DNA of 64,000 bases from Ralstonia sp. SET104 (GTDB lineage: Bacteria; Pseudomonadota; Gammaproteobacteria; Burkholderiales; Burkholderiaceae). A program made the position numbers and the translations under genes. The stretch is taken from positions 62,001 to 126,000 of the forward strand of contig NZ_BHVX01000008.1 in assembly GCF_003851545.1 (NCBI RefSeq). Direction: 5' to 3'. This document shows positions 9,674-20,188 of this stretch, piece by piece. Below the pieces are notes generated by a model. The model saw only the letters and a program-made list of their open reading frames with translations. It was not told the DNA's origin and did no database searches. The first letter of the stretch is position 1; each line of letters starts with the position of its first letter.

Positions 9674-12625
9674 ATGAACGCTCCGCACCCCGCTTCCTCG
9701 GCCGCGCTGGCCAACGCCGCCGCCGAACGCCCCACGCTGGCTGACCTGGAGGCGCGCGACGCCTTCGCGCATCGCCACATCGGCCCGTCTGCCGACGAGC
9801 AGGCCCAGATGCTCGGCACGCTTGGTTACGCCAGCCGCGCCGCGCTGATCGACGCCGTGATCCCCCCCGCCATCCGCCGCCAGGACGGCATGCCGCTGGG
9901 TGAGTTCACGCAGCCGCTGACCGAAGAAGCCGCATTGGCCAAGCTGCGCGGCATCGCCGGGCAGAACCGCGTGGCCAAGAGCCTGATCGGCCAGGGCTAT
10001 TACGGCACGCATACGCCGGGCGTGATCCTGCGCAACATCCTCGAGAACCCCGCCTGGTACACGGCTTACACGCCGTATCAGCCGGAAATCTCGCAGGGCC
10101 GTCTGGAAGCGATGCTGAACTTCCAGCAGATGGTGATCGACCTGACGGCGATGGACATCGCCAACGCGTCGATGCTGGATGAGGCCACCGCCGCCGCTGA
10201 AGCGATGACGCTGCTGCAACGCATCGGCAAGTCGAAGTCGACCGTGTTCTTCGTGGCCGACGACGTGCTGCCCCAAACGCTTGAAGTCGTGCGCACGCGC
10301 GCCGAGCCGATCGGCGTGCAGATCGTGACTGGCCCTGCTGCTGACGCTGCCAAGCACGACGCCTTTGGCGTGCTGCTGCAATACCCGGGCGCCAATGGTG
10401 CGCTGCTGGGCGATCTGTCGACATACCAAGCGCTGACCGACGCCGTGCATGCGGCTGGCGGCTTGGTTGTTGCGGCTGCGGATCTGCTGGCGCTCACGCT
10501 GCTGGCCGCACCGGGCGAATGGGGCGCCGACGTGGTCATCGGCAACACGCAGCGCTTTGGCGTGCCGTTCGGTTTCGGCGGCCCGCACGCCGGTTACATG
10601 GCCGTGCGCGATGCGTTCAAGCGCTCGATGCCGGGCCGCCTCGTCGGCGTGACGGTCGATGCGCAAGGCAACCCGGCCTACCGCCTGGCGCTGCAAACGC
10701 GCGAGCAACACATCCGCCGCGAAAAGGCCACGTCCAACATCTGTACCGCACAGGTGCTGCTGGGCGTGATGGCGTCGATGTACGCCGTCTATCACGGCCC
10801 GCAGGGCCTGAAGCGCATCGCCCAGCGCGTGCACCGCCTGACCGCCACGCTGGCCGCAGGCCTGCGCGCTGTCGGCTACACGCTTGAAGCCGATGCCTTC
10901 TTCGATACGCTGACTGTTGCCACCGGCCCGCGCACCGCCAACCTGCACATCGCTGCACAGGCGCACGGCATCAACCTGCGCCAGATCGATGATGCGCGCC
11001 TGGGCATCTCGCTTGACGAGACCGTCACGCGCGCCGATGTGGTGGCACTGTGGGAAGTCTTCGCGCATGCCGCCCATGCTGCCGCCCCGGACTTCGACAA
11101 GACCGAAGCGACCGTCGCCGATGCGTACCCGGCGTCGCTGGTGCGCCAAAGCGCGTATCTGACGCACCCGGTGTTCAACGCGCACCACTCCGAGCACGAA
11201 ATGCTGCGCTACCTGCGCAGCCTGGCCGACAAGGATCTGGCACTGGACCGCACGATGATCCCGCTGGGCTCGTGCACCATGAAGCTCAACGCCACCGCCG
11301 AGATGCTGCCGGTGACGTGGCCCGAGTTCTCGAACATCCATCCGTTCGCGCCCGCCGACCAGACCGTGGGCTACCGCGAGATGATCGACCAGCTCGAGCA
11401 GATGCTGTGCGCGGCCACGGGCTACGCGGCTGTGAGCCTGCAGCCGAACGCCGGCTCGCAGGGTGAATACGCTGGCCTGCTGATCATCCATGCGTACCAC
11501 GCCAGCCGTGGCGAGGGCCACCGCAACGTGTGCCTGATCCCGTCGTCGGCGCACGGCACGAACCCGGCATCGGCGCAGATGGCCGGCATGCAAGTGGTGG
11601 TGGTGGCGTGCGATGAGCGCGGCAACGTTGACTTGGCCGACCTGGAGAAGAAGGCGGCCGAGCACAGCAAGAACCTCGCGGCGATCATGATCACGTACCC
11701 GTCCACGCACGGCGTGTTCGAGGAAGGCGTCAAGCGCGTCTGCGAAATCGTGCACAGCCACGGCGGCCAGGTCTACGTGGACGGCGCCAACATGAACGCG
11801 ATGGTCGGTACCGCCGCGCCCGGCCACTTTGGCGGCGATGTCTCGCACCTGAACCTGCACAAGACGTTCTGCATTCCGCACGGCGGTGGCGGCCCGGGCG
11901 TAGGCCCCGTAGCGGTGGGTGCGCATCTTGCGCCCTTCCTGCCCGGCCGCGCGGCTTCGGGCGAAGACGCCAGCCAGAACATCGGCAACGTGTCGGCGGC
12001 GGCATTCGGCTCGGCGTCGATCCTGCCGATCTCTTGGATGTACATCGCCATGATGGGCGCAGCCGGCCTGACCGCCGCCACCGAAACGGCCATCCTGTCG
12101 GCCAACTACGTGGCCAAGCGTCTGGCCCCGTACTACCCGGTGCTGTACACCGGCGCGCACGATCTGGTGGCGCACGAGTGCATTCTCGACATCCGCCCGC
12201 TGCAGAAGGAGTCGGGCATCAGCAATGAAGACATCGCCAAGCGCCTGATGGACTTCGGCTTCCACGCGCCGACGATGAGCTTCCCGGTGCCGGGCACGCT
12301 GATGATCGAGCCGACCGAGAGCGAGCCCAAGGTGGAACTCGACCGCTTCATCGACGCGATGATCGCCATCCGTGGCGAAGTCGACAAGGTGATCTCGGGC
12401 GAATTCGACCGCGAAGACAACCCGCTCAAGCACGCGCCGCACACCGCCAGCGTGGTGATGGCCGATCATTGGCAACACAAGTACACGCGTGAGCAGGCCG
12501 CCTACCCGGTGGCATCGCTGCGTGCGCGCAAGTACTGGCCGCCGGTTGGCCGCGCCGATAACGTCTACGGTGATCGCAACCTGTTCTGCGCCTGCGTGCC
12601 GATGAGCGAGTACGCGCAAGACTGA
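9674..12625 (+). CDS. gcvP: Glycine dehydrogenase (decarboxylating), P protein
   Basis: 983 residues, the long single-chain P protein. It removes CO2 from glycine with pyridoxal phosphate; the cofactor lysine is Lys730 in [15 protein letters not shown]. The N-terminal lead [13 protein letters not shown] and the C-terminal [16 protein letters not shown] confirm a full gene. ATG 9674 is chosen because the family starts just before ADLEARDAF; six more codons are open upstream. Confidence 0.97.
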   Translation: MNAPHPASSAALANAAAERPTLADLEARDAFAHRHIGPSADEQAQMLGTLGYASRAALIDAVIPPAIRRQDGMPLGEFTQPLTEEAALAKLRGIAGQNRVAKSLIGQGYYGTHTPGVILRNILENPAWYTAYTPYQPEISQGRLEAMLNFQQMVIDLTAMDIANASMLDEATAAAEAMTLLQRIGKSKSTVFFVADDVLPQTLEVVRTRAEPIGVQIVTGPAADAAKHDAFGVLLQYPGANGALLGDLSTYQALTDAVHAAGGLVVAAADLLALTLLAAPGEWGADVVIGNTQRFGVPFGFGGPHAGYMAVRDAFKRSMPGRLVGVTVDAQGNPAYRLALQTREQHIRREKATSNICTAQVLLGVMASMYAVYHGPQGLKRIAQRVHRLTATLAAGLRAVGYTLEADAFFDTLTVATGPRTANLHIAAQAHGINLRQIDDARLGISLDETVTRADVVALWEVFAHAAHAAAPDFDKTEATVADAYPASLVRQSAYLTHPVFNAHHSEHEMLRYLRSLADKDLALDRTMIPLGSCTMKLNATAEMLPVTWPEFSNIHPFAPADQTVGYREMIDQLEQMLCAATGYAAVSLQPNAGSQGEYAGLLIIHAYHASRGEGHRNVCLIPSSAHGTNPASAQMAGMQVVVVACDERGNVDLADLEKKAAEHSKNLAAIMITYPSTHGVFEEGVKRVCEIVHSHGGQVYVDGANMNAMVGTAAPGHFGGDVSHLNLHKTFCIPHGGGGPGVGPVAVGAHLAPFLPGRAASGEDASQNIGNVSAAAFGSASILPISWMYIAMMGAAGLTAATETAILSANYVAKRLAPYYPVLYTGAHDLVAHECILDIRPLQKESGISNEDIAKRLMDFGFHAPTMSFPVPGTLMIEPTESEPKVELDRFIDAMIAIRGEVDKVISGEFDREDNPLKHAPHTASVVMADHWQHKYTREQAAYPVASLRARKYWPPVGRADNVYGDRNLFCACVPMSEYAQD

Positions 12626-12642
12626 AGACGGGCGGGCCTGAG

Positions 12643-12685
12643 GTGACGCGGCGGTGGCGGGGCAGAATCCTCACCGTCGCGTCAC
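12643..12685. repeat. Long stem-loop after gcvP
   Basis: GTGACGCGGCGGTG (12643-12656) pairs with CACCGTCGCGTCAC (12672-12685) with a single G-T pair. There is no T run, so it is not a standard intrinsic terminator; it may protect the 3' end of the gcv transcript. Confidence 0.5.
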
Positions 12686-12800
12686 ATGTAACCGGGCCGG
12701 ATCGTCGCAACGCGCGCCGTCACCCGCTTTCATAATCGACGCTTTCAGGCGCCTCGGCGTTTAAGGTGACGACAGTTCACCAGATCGACGAGACCCTTCC

Positions 12801-13919
12801 ATGCCGATGCTCCACCGCGCCCCGCTCCTTCGCCTGCTTGCCTGCGCCGCCGCCGCTGCGGTGTGCAGCGCGTGTTCGCCAACCCAAGCGGGGGCAGCAG
12901 CGTCTGTGTATGCCGGTGCGCACAACGCCGCCGGCCCAGCGCACGACTGGTGCAGTGTGTCACCTGCGCAGTCCGGCGATCCGGCTGCCGTCAAACTGAT
13001 TGCCCGCGCAACCCAGCGCCTTGTGCAGACCCCGCACCCGCTGCCGCGTCTGCATACAGAAGGAACACTGCCGCACCAGGGCATCTACGACGAATCTGTT
13101 GTCGCTGCACGGGATTTTCCTGTCATGCGCGACGCCGCACTGGCCTGGCGCCTCACGAGCGACAAGCACTTCGCCGAGCAGCTCGACACTTTCCTGCACG
13201 CGTGGGTCGGCACGTATGTGCCGAGCTTCAACCCGATTGACGAGACCAAGTTCGATGCGCTGATCCAGGCCTACACGCTGGGGCGCGACGGCCTGACGCC
13301 GGGCACGCGGGAAGAGACGCAACGCTTCCTGCGCACGCTGGCCGAGGGTTACATCGCCCGCACGCAAGCGGCCCGCCAGCCGCTTTCGCACACGTGGGTC
13401 AACAACTGGCAGAGCCACCGCATCAAGCTGATGGCAATGTCGGCCGCCGCGCTGGGCGACCGCGGGCTGATTGAGCAGACACATCGCCTGTTCCTGCAAC
13501 AGCTCGCCAACAACGTGCGGCCCGATGGCTCGGTGGAAGACTTTGAAGACCGCGATGCGCTGCACTACGTCGTCTATGACTTGGAGCCGCTGACCATGGC
13601 CGCGATTGCCGTGCAGCCATTCGGCCAGCACTGGCTGCGCGAGCGCGCGAGCAACGGCGCCACGCTTGCTGCCGCCCTCGACTGGCTCGTGCCATATGCC
13701 GACGGCAGCCGCACGCACGAAGAGTACGTCCACTCGCACGTCGCTTTTGACAAGAAGCGCGCCGACGCCGGCTTGCCCGGTTTCTCCGGCCCGTGGGAGC
13801 CGAAGAGCGCCGGCGCGCTCTACTGGCAGGCTGCGCGGCTGGACCCGAAATATCGCCCGCTGGCCGAACGGCTGGCCGCCACCGCGCCCGACTGGCTCGC
13901 GCTGTGCGCGGCACACTGA
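12801..13919 (+). CDS. Exported alginate-lyase-family protein
   Basis: 372 residues. A signal peptide (positive start, Leu/Ala-rich core, Cys-rich end [12 protein letters not shown]) suggests export, possibly as a lipoprotein, though the lipobox is not canonical. The body fits the (alpha/alpha)-toroid alginate lyase domain: the PNFN-like [19 protein letters not shown], the active-site segment [13 protein letters not shown] near residues 198-210 (family N-N-x-x-S-H pattern), and [23 protein letters not shown]. The substrate is not shown by the sequence. It sits between gcvP and sdaA on the same strand with no evident metabolic link. Confidence 0.75.
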   Translation: MPMLHRAPLLRLLACAAAAAVCSACSPTQAGAAASVYAGAHNAAGPAHDWCSVSPAQSGDPAAVKLIARATQRLVQTPHPLPRLHTEGTLPHQGIYDESVVAARDFPVMRDAALAWRLTSDKHFAEQLDTFLHAWVGTYVPSFNPIDETKFDALIQAYTLGRDGLTPGTREETQRFLRTLAEGYIARTQAARQPLSHTWVNNWQSHRIKLMAMSAAALGDRGLIEQTHRLFLQQLANNVRPDGSVEDFEDRDALHYVVYDLEPLTMAAIAVQPFGQHWLRERASNGATLAAALDWLVPYADGSRTHEEYVHSHVAFDKKRADAGLPGFSGPWEPKSAGALYWQAARLDPKYRPLAERLAATAPDWLALCAAH

Positions 13920-14013
13920 TCGGCGCATCATTGCGATAGACAGCGGGCACGCACCCACCCGGCGCAAGTGGCCACAAGCCGACTTGCCCTTAACACTTCC
14001 GGAGCCCTACCCC

Positions 14014-15390
14014 ATGGCTGTTTCTGTTTTCGACCTCTTCAAGATCGGCATTGGCCCTTCCAGCTCGCACACCGTCGGGCCGATGCGCGCCGCGCTGATG
14101 TTCGCCTCCGGCCTGGAAGCGGATGGGCTGATGCCGCAAGTCGCCAGCGTGCGCGTGGAGCTGTACGGTTCGCTGGGCGCCACTGGCAAGGGCCACGGTA
14201 CGGATCGTGGCGTCATCCTCGGCCTGATGGGCGAGGCGCCAGACACCATCGACCCCGACACCATTGACGCCAAGCTGGCCGCGCTGCGCAAAGCGCAATC
14301 GCTGTCGCTGCTGGGCCGTCACGCGGTGCGCTTTACCGAGAAGGAGCACATCGTCTTTTATCGTCGCGAGGCGATGGCCGAGCACCCCAACGGCATGAAG
14401 TTCCATGCCTTTGATGCGGCAGGCGAGCGCCTGCGCGAGGCGCGTTATCTGTCGGTCGGCGGCGGTTTTGTTGTCACCGCCGGGGCGGCGAATACACAGG
14501 TGCTGTCAGCACACGACCAGTTGCCGCACCCCTTCCGCAGCGGCCGCGAACTGCTGGCGATGTGCGAATCGACAGGCAAATCCATCGCCCGCCTGATGCT
14601 GGAAAACGAGCTGACGTGGCGCACCGAAGCCGAAGTGCGCGCCGGTCTGCTCAACATCTGGCACGTGATGCAGGCATGCGTGGCGCGCGGCTGCCGCACC
14701 GAGGGCGAGCTGCCTGGCCCGTTCCACGTGCGCCGCCGCGCGGCTGAACTGTATGCACGGCTGACGGTGCAGGCTGAGCGCACGCTGTCCGACCCGCTGT
14801 CGGTGATCGACTGGGTGAACCTGTATGCGATTGCCGTGAACGAAGAGAACGCCGCCGGCGGGCGCGTGGTCACGGCGCCCACCAACGGCGCGGCAGGCAT
14901 CATCCCGGCCGTGATGCATTACTACGATCGCTTCGTGCCCGGCGCGAATGACAACGGTGTGGTGGACTTTCTGCTCACCGCAGGCGCGATCGGCATGCTT
15001 TACAAGATGAATGCCTCCATCTCCGGTGCGGAAGTCGGCTGCCAGGGTGAGGTCGGGGTGGCGTGTTCGATGGCTGCTGGCGCGCTGGCTGCCGTGCTGG
15101 GTGGCTCGCCTGCGCAAGTCGAGAACGCTGCGGAAATTGGTATGGAACACAATCTGGGGCTCACCTGCGATCCGGTGGGCGGGTTGGTGCAAATTCCGTG
15201 CATTGAACGCAATGCGATGGCGTCAGTGAAGGCGGTGAATGCCGCGCGCATGGCGCTGCGCGGAGATGGCACGCACTATGTGTCGCTCGATTCCGTGATC
15301 AAGACGATGCGGGAGACGGGGGCCGATATGAAGACCAAATACAAGGAAACGGCTCGCGGTGGGCTGGCGGTCAATATTGTGGAGTGCTGA
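14014..15390 (+). CDS. sdaA: L-serine dehydratase (L-serine ammonia-lyase)
   Basis: 458 residues; converts L-serine to pyruvate and ammonia using a 4Fe-4S cluster. It begins [21 protein letters not shown], the family's N-terminal signature, and has [20 protein letters not shown] and the cysteines of [21 protein letters not shown] and VQIPCIERN expected to hold the cluster. The frame is open far upstream, but GGAG (14000-14003) and the signature place the start at 14014. Together with gcvTHP it routes glycine-derived serine to pyruvate. Confidence 0.95.
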   Translation: MAVSVFDLFKIGIGPSSSHTVGPMRAALMFASGLEADGLMPQVASVRVELYGSLGATGKGHGTDRGVILGLMGEAPDTIDPDTIDAKLAALRKAQSLSLLGRHAVRFTEKEHIVFYRREAMAEHPNGMKFHAFDAAGERLREARYLSVGGGFVVTAGAANTQVLSAHDQLPHPFRSGRELLAMCESTGKSIARLMLENELTWRTEAEVRAGLLNIWHVMQACVARGCRTEGELPGPFHVRRRAAELYARLTVQAERTLSDPLSVIDWVNLYAIAVNEENAAGGRVVTAPTNGAAGIIPAVMHYYDRFVPGANDNGVVDFLLTAGAIGMLYKMNASISGAEVGCQGEVGVACSMAAGALAAVLGGSPAQVENAAEIGMEHNLGLTCDPVGGLVQIPCIERNAMASVKAVNAARMALRGDGTHYVSLDSVIKTMRETGADMKTKYKETARGGLAVNIVEC

Positions 15391-15472
15391 GGCTTTGGTT
15401 TTTTGCTGATGGTTTGCACGGGATGAAACACGGGATGTACCGCCAACAGGAAAACACCCCAGAATACGTCCC

Positions 15473-18289
15473 ATGCCAGCAAACGAGCGCCCGAACCCCG
15501 ATCAACTCCTGGCCGAATTCAATTCCGGTCAAGAGCAGGCCGCCCGCGGCAGGCTCCGCATTTATTTCGGCGCATCCGCGGGCGTAGGCAAAACCTACGC
15601 CATGCTCTGCGCAGCAAAAGCAGCCCGCGTAGCGGGCATCGACACCGTCATCGGCCTGGTCGAAACCCACGGCCGAGCCGAAACCGCCGCGCTCGTCGCA
15701 GACCTGGAACACCTTCCCACCCGCCAACTCGAGTACAAAGGCCGCACCCTCCCTGAGTTCGACCTCGATGCGGCGCTGGCGCGCAAGCCGGCACTGATCC
15801 TCGTCGACGAACTCGCGCACTCAAATGTCGCGGGCTCGCGCCACCCCAAGCGCTGGCAGGACATCGAAGACCTGCTGGCTGCAGGCATCGACGTCTGGAC
15901 CACCGTCAACGTCCAGCACCTGGACAGCCTGAACGAAGCCGTCGGCAGCATCACCGGCATCCGCGTGTGGGAAACCGTGCCCGACGCCGTGTTCGACAGC
16001 GCGAATGAAGTCATCCTCGTTGATCTGCCCGCTGACGAACTGCTGCGCCGTCTGGCCGAGGGCAAGGTCTACATGGCCGAGCAGGCCCAGCACGCCGCAC
16101 GCAATTTCTTTCGCAAGGGCAACCTGATCGCGCTGCGCGAACTCGCTCTGCGCCGCACGGCAGATCGCGTGGACGATGACGTGCAGGCCTACCGCCGCGC
16201 ACGCCGCATCGAAAACGTCTGGCGCACGCGCGAAACCATCGTCGCGTGCCTCGACCCGCAGGGCGATGGTGAACAGGTCATCCGCAGCGCCGCACGCCTG
16301 GCCGCGCAGCTCGAATGCGATTGGCACGCCGTGGCTGTGGTGATGCCGCATCTGCGCGCCGCCGACGGGCGTTCCGAGCGTTTGCATGCACTGCTCAAGC
16401 TGGCCGAAGACGCGGGCGCACGGGTGGAGACGCTGGCCGGCACCAACGCGGTCGAAGCCATCACCGGCTATATCCGCCGCCACAACATCACTAAGGCCAT
16501 GATTGGGCGACCGCCCGAGAAGCGCTGGCGCTCGCCGCGTGCGATGGTCGTGGCGCTGCGCCTGGCGATCGGGCTGGAGCGTCGCCTGCCCGGCGGCGAC
16601 TTTGCGGAAGCCTTGGCGCGCCAGTGTCCGGAAGTCGACGTGATTCGTGCGGCGGCTGACCCGGCGCATATCCAACTCGCGCCCAAGGCCCCCACACTGG
16701 GCCGCACCGACATGCGCACCGAGGCCCAGCGCGCCGCTGATGACGCGCCCGTGCTGCTGCGGCCGGCTTACATCGCGGCGTGCGTCTATGTGGGCATTGC
16801 GACGGCGCTCTCCAGTCTCGTACGGCCGGTGTTTGATCTTGCCAACATCGTCATGTTGTTCCTGGCTGCAGTGGTTGCGGTGGCGATGCGTCATGGGCGC
16901 GGGCCGGCGGCGCTGGCATCGGTGCTGTCGGTCGCGCTGTTCGACTTCTTCTTCGTGCCGCCGCGCTGGTCGTTTGCTGTGAGCGATGTGCAGTACCTGT
17001 TGACCTTCGCGGTGATGTTGGCCGTTGGCTTGCTGGTGGGGCAGCTCACTGCGGGGCTGCGTGAACAGGCAGAAGCTGCTGTGCAGCGCGAGGCGGCTGC
17101 GCGTGCGCTGTACGAGGCAGCGCGTGAATTGTCGGCGGCGCTCACGCTGGACCAGATCGTCAGCATCGGTGGGCGTTTCGTCAACGCGACGTTCGGTGGG
17201 CGCTGCGCGTTCTTCTTTGTGGGGCTTGATGGGCGGCTTGGTGCGCCGCAGGTGGCCAAGCCCGAAGGTGCGGCCGATGCGCCTTCCGGCATGCCGAACC
17301 TGGATCGCGTGCTGGCCGATTGGACGTATCAGCACGGTCAACCCGCTGGCACCGGCACGCACACACTGCCGTCGGGCTCGGTGCTCTATCTGCCGTTAAA
17401 GGCGCCGATGACCATTCGCGGCGTGCTGGCCGTGGAGCCCGAGACCTACCACGTGCTCACGCGGGCGGACAACCGCCGCCAGATTGACGCCTGCGCCACG
17501 CTCATCGCCATTGCTATTGAGCGCGTGCACTACGTGGAGGTCGCCCGCGACGCGCTGGTGCGCATCGAATCGGAGCGGCTGCGCAATTCACTGCTGGCCG
17601 CCGTGTCGCACGACCTGCGCACGCCGCTCACCGGGCTGGTGGGGATGGCCGAGACGCTGCTGCGCACGCAACCACCCTTGCCTGCGTTGCAGGCCGAAGC
17701 CGCCACTGCCATCGGCGAGCAGGCGCGGCGCATGCGCACGATGGTCACCAACCTGCTCGACATGGCCCGCCTGCAAAACCAGGAGGTCAAGCTGCGGCTG
17801 GAGTGGCAGTCGGTGGAGGAACTCGTCGGCGCGGCGCTTCAGGCCATTCCGCTGCCAGAGCATCGCGTGGTGGTGGATAACCTTGCTGCCCTGCCGCTCA
17901 TCCGCTGCGATGGGCCGCTGATGGAGCGCGTGCTGTCAAACCTGCTGGAGAACGCTGGCAAGTTCGCCCCGGTTGGCACCGAGGTCCACATCTCGGGCGA
18001 GATCGTCCACGATGAAGCTGGCGGCAACGTCCTGCACCTGCGCGTGCGCGATCACGGCCCCGGCGTACCGGCTGGCGCGGTGCGGACCATCTTCGAAAAA
18101 TTCACGCGCGGCGAGACTGAATCGGCCACGACCGGCGTCGGCCTGGGGCTGGCTGTGTGCGAGGCGATTGTCAGTGCGCATCACGGCCGCGTCTGGGTCG
18201 AGGCACCGTCCGATGGTGGCGCGTGCTTCGTCGTCGCCCTGCCCGCAGCCGAACCCCCGCCCGTAGCGGAAGAGGCGCCCGCAGCTTAG
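15473..18289 (+). CDS. kdpD: Sensor histidine kinase KdpD
   Basis: 938 residues. Order: KdpD N-terminal domain with Walker A GASAGVGKT (residues 33-41), VDELAHSN and TTVNVQHLDSL; a UspA-like domain (about 245-380); four transmembrane helices (about 430-525); a GAF-like region; then a kinase with the H box VSHDLRTPL (His713) and N, G1, G2 boxes (SNLLENAGKFAP, DHGPGVP, GVGLGLAV). It senses K+ limitation and normally phosphorylates KdpE. It is displaced from kdpFABC by the gcv-sdaA block, and no kdpE follows: the next gene is metQ. Confidence 0.95.
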   Translation: MPANERPNPDQLLAEFNSGQEQAARGRLRIYFGASAGVGKTYAMLCAAKAARVAGIDTVIGLVETHGRAETAALVADLEHLPTRQLEYKGRTLPEFDLDAALARKPALILVDELAHSNVAGSRHPKRWQDIEDLLAAGIDVWTTVNVQHLDSLNEAVGSITGIRVWETVPDAVFDSANEVILVDLPADELLRRLAEGKVYMAEQAQHAARNFFRKGNLIALRELALRRTADRVDDDVQAYRRARRIENVWRTRETIVACLDPQGDGEQVIRSAARLAAQLECDWHAVAVVMPHLRAADGRSERLHALLKLAEDAGARVETLAGTNAVEAITGYIRRHNITKAMIGRPPEKRWRSPRAMVVALRLAIGLERRLPGGDFAEALARQCPEVDVIRAAADPAHIQLAPKAPTLGRTDMRTEAQRAADDAPVLLRPAYIAACVYVGIATALSSLVRPVFDLANIVMLFLAAVVAVAMRHGRGPAALASVLSVALFDFFFVPPRWSFAVSDVQYLLTFAVMLAVGLLVGQLTAGLREQAEAAVQREAAARALYEAARELSAALTLDQIVSIGGRFVNATFGGRCAFFFVGLDGRLGAPQVAKPEGAADAPSGMPNLDRVLADWTYQHGQPAGTGTHTLPSGSVLYLPLKAPMTIRGVLAVEPETYHVLTRADNRRQIDACATLIAIAIERVHYVEVARDALVRIESERLRNSLLAAVSHDLRTPLTGLVGMAETLLRTQPPLPALQAEAATAIGEQARRMRTMVTNLLDMARLQNQEVKLRLEWQSVEELVGAALQAIPLPEHRVVVDNLAALPLIRCDGPLMERVLSNLLENAGKFAPVGTEVHISGEIVHDEAGGNVLHLRVRDHGPGVPAGAVRTIFEKFTRGETESATTGVGLGLAVCEAIVSAHHGRVWVEAPSDGGACFVVALPAAEPPPVAEEAPAA

Positions 18290-18451
18290 GGCGCAGGTTC
18301 AAGGCTTGGCCCTGCACCGTTGCGGGGCATATGGACATGCCGAAAATGTCGTTCCGTCGCGAGCGCAAGCGTGACACGATTGCGTCACATCGCCCGCTAC
18401 CCGCGGGCGGATTTCGTTCACGCATCCACGACAAATCCACGAGGTTTCTCC

Positions 18452-19258
18452 ATGTCCCTGTTTTCCCGCCTTGCGCGCGTGGCCGTACCGGCCATTGCAT
18501 TTGCTGTTGCCTGCGCCGCCAACGCCGACACCCGGCAGATCAAGCTCGGCACCATGAGCGGCCCCGACGCGCAGATCTGGGAAGTCGTGCAGAAGGTCGC
18601 CAAGAAGGACGGCCTGGACGTCAAGATCATCGAGTTCAACGACTACGCCCAACCCAACCCCGCGCTCGATTCGGGTGACCTGGACGCCAACGGCTTCCAG
18701 CACCAGCCCTTCCTCGATAGCCAGATTCAGGCGCGCCACTACAAGATCGTCAACGTGGGCCTGACCTATGTGGCGCCGATGGGCTTCTACTCGAAGAAGA
18801 TCAAGTCGCTGGCGCAGCTCAAGGAAGGCGCGAAGGTTGGTCTCCAGAATGACCCATCCAACGGCAACCGTGCGCTGCTTCTGCTGCAGAAGGCTGGCGT
18901 GATCAAGCTGAAGCCCGGCGCGGGCACGAACGGCAACAACGCGACCCCGCGCGACGTGGTTGAGAACCCGAAGAAGATCAAGCTGATCGAGCTGGATTCA
19001 GCCCAACTGCCGCGCTCGCTGGAGGATCTGGACGCCGCTGCCATCAACACCGACTACGCGGTCAAGAACGGCCTGACGCCCGCCAAGGATGCGATTGCGC
19101 TGGAAGACCGCCAGGGCCCGTACGCCAACCTGATCGCCGTGCGCGAAAAAGACAAGAACCAACCGTGGGTGAAGACGCTCGTGCATGCCTACCAATCGGA
19201 GGAAGTGCGCAAGTTCATCGACACGCAGTTCAAGGGCGCGATCCTGCCGGCGTTTTAA
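18452..19258 (+). CDS. metQ: MetQ/NlpA-family substrate-binding protein
   Basis: 268 residues with a signal peptide ending near ACAANADT. The mature part follows the MetQ pattern: IKLGTMSGPDAQIWEVVQ, FNDYAQPNPALDSGDLDAN, QHQPFLDSQ and the DLDAAAINTDYAVKNGL motif. These proteins deliver methionine (or related compounds) to an ABC transporter. The frame extends 44 codons upstream but those encode no signal. No metN or metI gene is in the window, so it is either an orphan or served elsewhere. Confidence 0.88.
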   Translation: MSLFSRLARVAVPAIAFAVACAANADTRQIKLGTMSGPDAQIWEVVQKVAKKDGLDVKIIEFNDYAQPNPALDSGDLDANGFQHQPFLDSQIQARHYKIVNVGLTYVAPMGFYSKKIKSLAQLKEGAKVGLQNDPSNGNRALLLLQKAGVIKLKPGAGTNGNNATPRDVVENPKKIKLIELDSAQLPRSLEDLDAAAINTDYAVKNGLTPAKDAIALEDRQGPYANLIAVREKDKNQPWVKTLVHAYQSEEVRKFIDTQFKGAILPAF

Positions 19259-19458
19259 GCCCCGGCGCTAAAAGTCAGCCGTGACTTTTGCGAATCGCCC
19301 TGCGTTGACATTCGGCGCGCCGCTGGCCTGATGACGGCCGCGGTGCGCCGCGTTGTTTGTTGCGCTGCACCAGCATGTGACACTTGCAATCGTTTTCGTC
19401 ACTCGTGGCGCCTTGGCAACGCTTGTAGCCTCTCGTTACATTAAGTAGTTCTACGTTA

Positions 19459-19487
19459 TTGCAACGCAGCAAATGATTGGCTATAGT
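19459..19487 (+). promoter_or_regulatory. Sigma-70 promoter in a gene-free stretch
   Basis: TTGCAA (19459-19464) and TATAGT (19482-19487) are exactly 17 bp apart. No coding frame follows; the expected transcript meets a strong terminator after about 60 bases. Confidence 0.6.
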
Positions 19488-19492
19488 GGGAA

Positions 19493-19552
19493 CTGTCTCC
19501 TCCACCCTCCTTGGTGGATTGTGGCCCGAGCACCTGGTGCTCGGGCTTTTTT
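19493..19552 (+). ncRNA. Candidate small RNA with a CU-rich anti-Shine-Dalgarno loop
   Basis: Predicted transcript of about 60 nt. First hairpin: TCCACC (19501-19506) pairs with GGTGGA (19513-19518) and exposes the loop CTCCTT, complementary to ribosome-binding sites; another CTCCTCC lies just upstream (19497-19503). Second hairpin: GCCCGAGCACC (19524-19534) with GGTGCTCGGGC (19536-19546), followed by six T, an intrinsic terminator. Exposed CU-rich loops are a feature of several regulatory RNAs. No known family is claimed. Confidence 0.5.
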
Positions 19553-19928
19553 CTTTGGCGCGCGTCTTTTACGGTTCTTCCGACCGCCTTGCGTCTCGGC
19601 CGATCCCGGCTCCCCTGATTGCTCTTCTTCGTTGTGTGTTTTCTGCGGCAGCGTTGCCCGATAGCAACGAGCGCAGTTTTTTCAAGCGTGCGCTTCGAGC
19701 CAGATTTCGAACGCCGGCACACATGTCTGTACTGAATAGTCGAAGCGCTGTTTGAATCACGCCAAAGCCGCGAATGTGCGCGCAACCACGTGCTTTGTGC
19801 CGCTAATATCGTTAAATTTCGTCAGTTTTTGTCCTACAAGCGTTTCGGCGAACCCCGGACAGTCTGACACCGCCCCCTCCACTAAACTTCACCTTGCTCT
19901 CTCTTTAGAGAGCACTCCCCCCCTTTTG

Positions 19929-19959
19929 AGCCCGCCCCTGTTGCGGGCTTCATTTTTTT
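19929..19959 (+). terminator. Intrinsic terminator in the gene-free stretch
   Basis: AGCCCGC (19929-19935) pairs with GCGGGCT (19943-19949), followed by TTTTTTT at 19953-19959. Just upstream another hairpin, GCTCTCT/AGAGAGC with loop CTTT (about 19896-19913), follows a C-rich CCCCCTCC. No gene ends nearby on this strand, so it may close a second small RNA. Confidence 0.6.
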
Positions 19960-20036
19960 CGGGCACGATTTCTCACGTCCTGACGCCGAGTCGACACCGG
20001 CGCCGGAAGCTCAAAAGGTTGGGGGAATCGCTCAAG

Positions 20037-20075
20037 GCCCGCGCAGTTGAAAAGCTGCGCGGGCTTTGTTTTTTT
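20037..20075 (+). terminator. Second intrinsic terminator before the REC-EAL gene
   Basis: GCCCGCGCAG (20037-20046) is perfectly complementary to CTGCGCGGGC (20055-20064) with an 8-base loop and a T-rich tail TTTGTTTTTTT. It isolates the following gene from the upstream stretch or ends a further small RNA. Confidence 0.65.
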
Positions 20076-20188
20076 CGGGCCGCCTGACAAGGTCTGCGCG
20101 CAGTGCTTCAATGGCGGCTGACGGCGGCGTCACACAGCGCAAACGGGATGTGCCTCGCCCCGATACCTACAACGACAGGGACTGGCCG

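Noticed and set aside
9527-12619. A 1030-codon open frame antisense to gcvP
   Set aside because: It mirrors gcvP in a GC-rich gene; its translation is Arg/His/Gln/Ala-rich with no family motif, while gcvP is clear on the other strand.
18290-18451. A hidden or broken kdpE after kdpD
   Set aside because: Only 162 bp lie between kdpD and metQ, with no receiver-domain motif in any frame.
19473-19755. Small plus-strand frames across the sRNA region
   Set aside because: No ribosome site; they cross a strong terminator and have no recognisable sequence.
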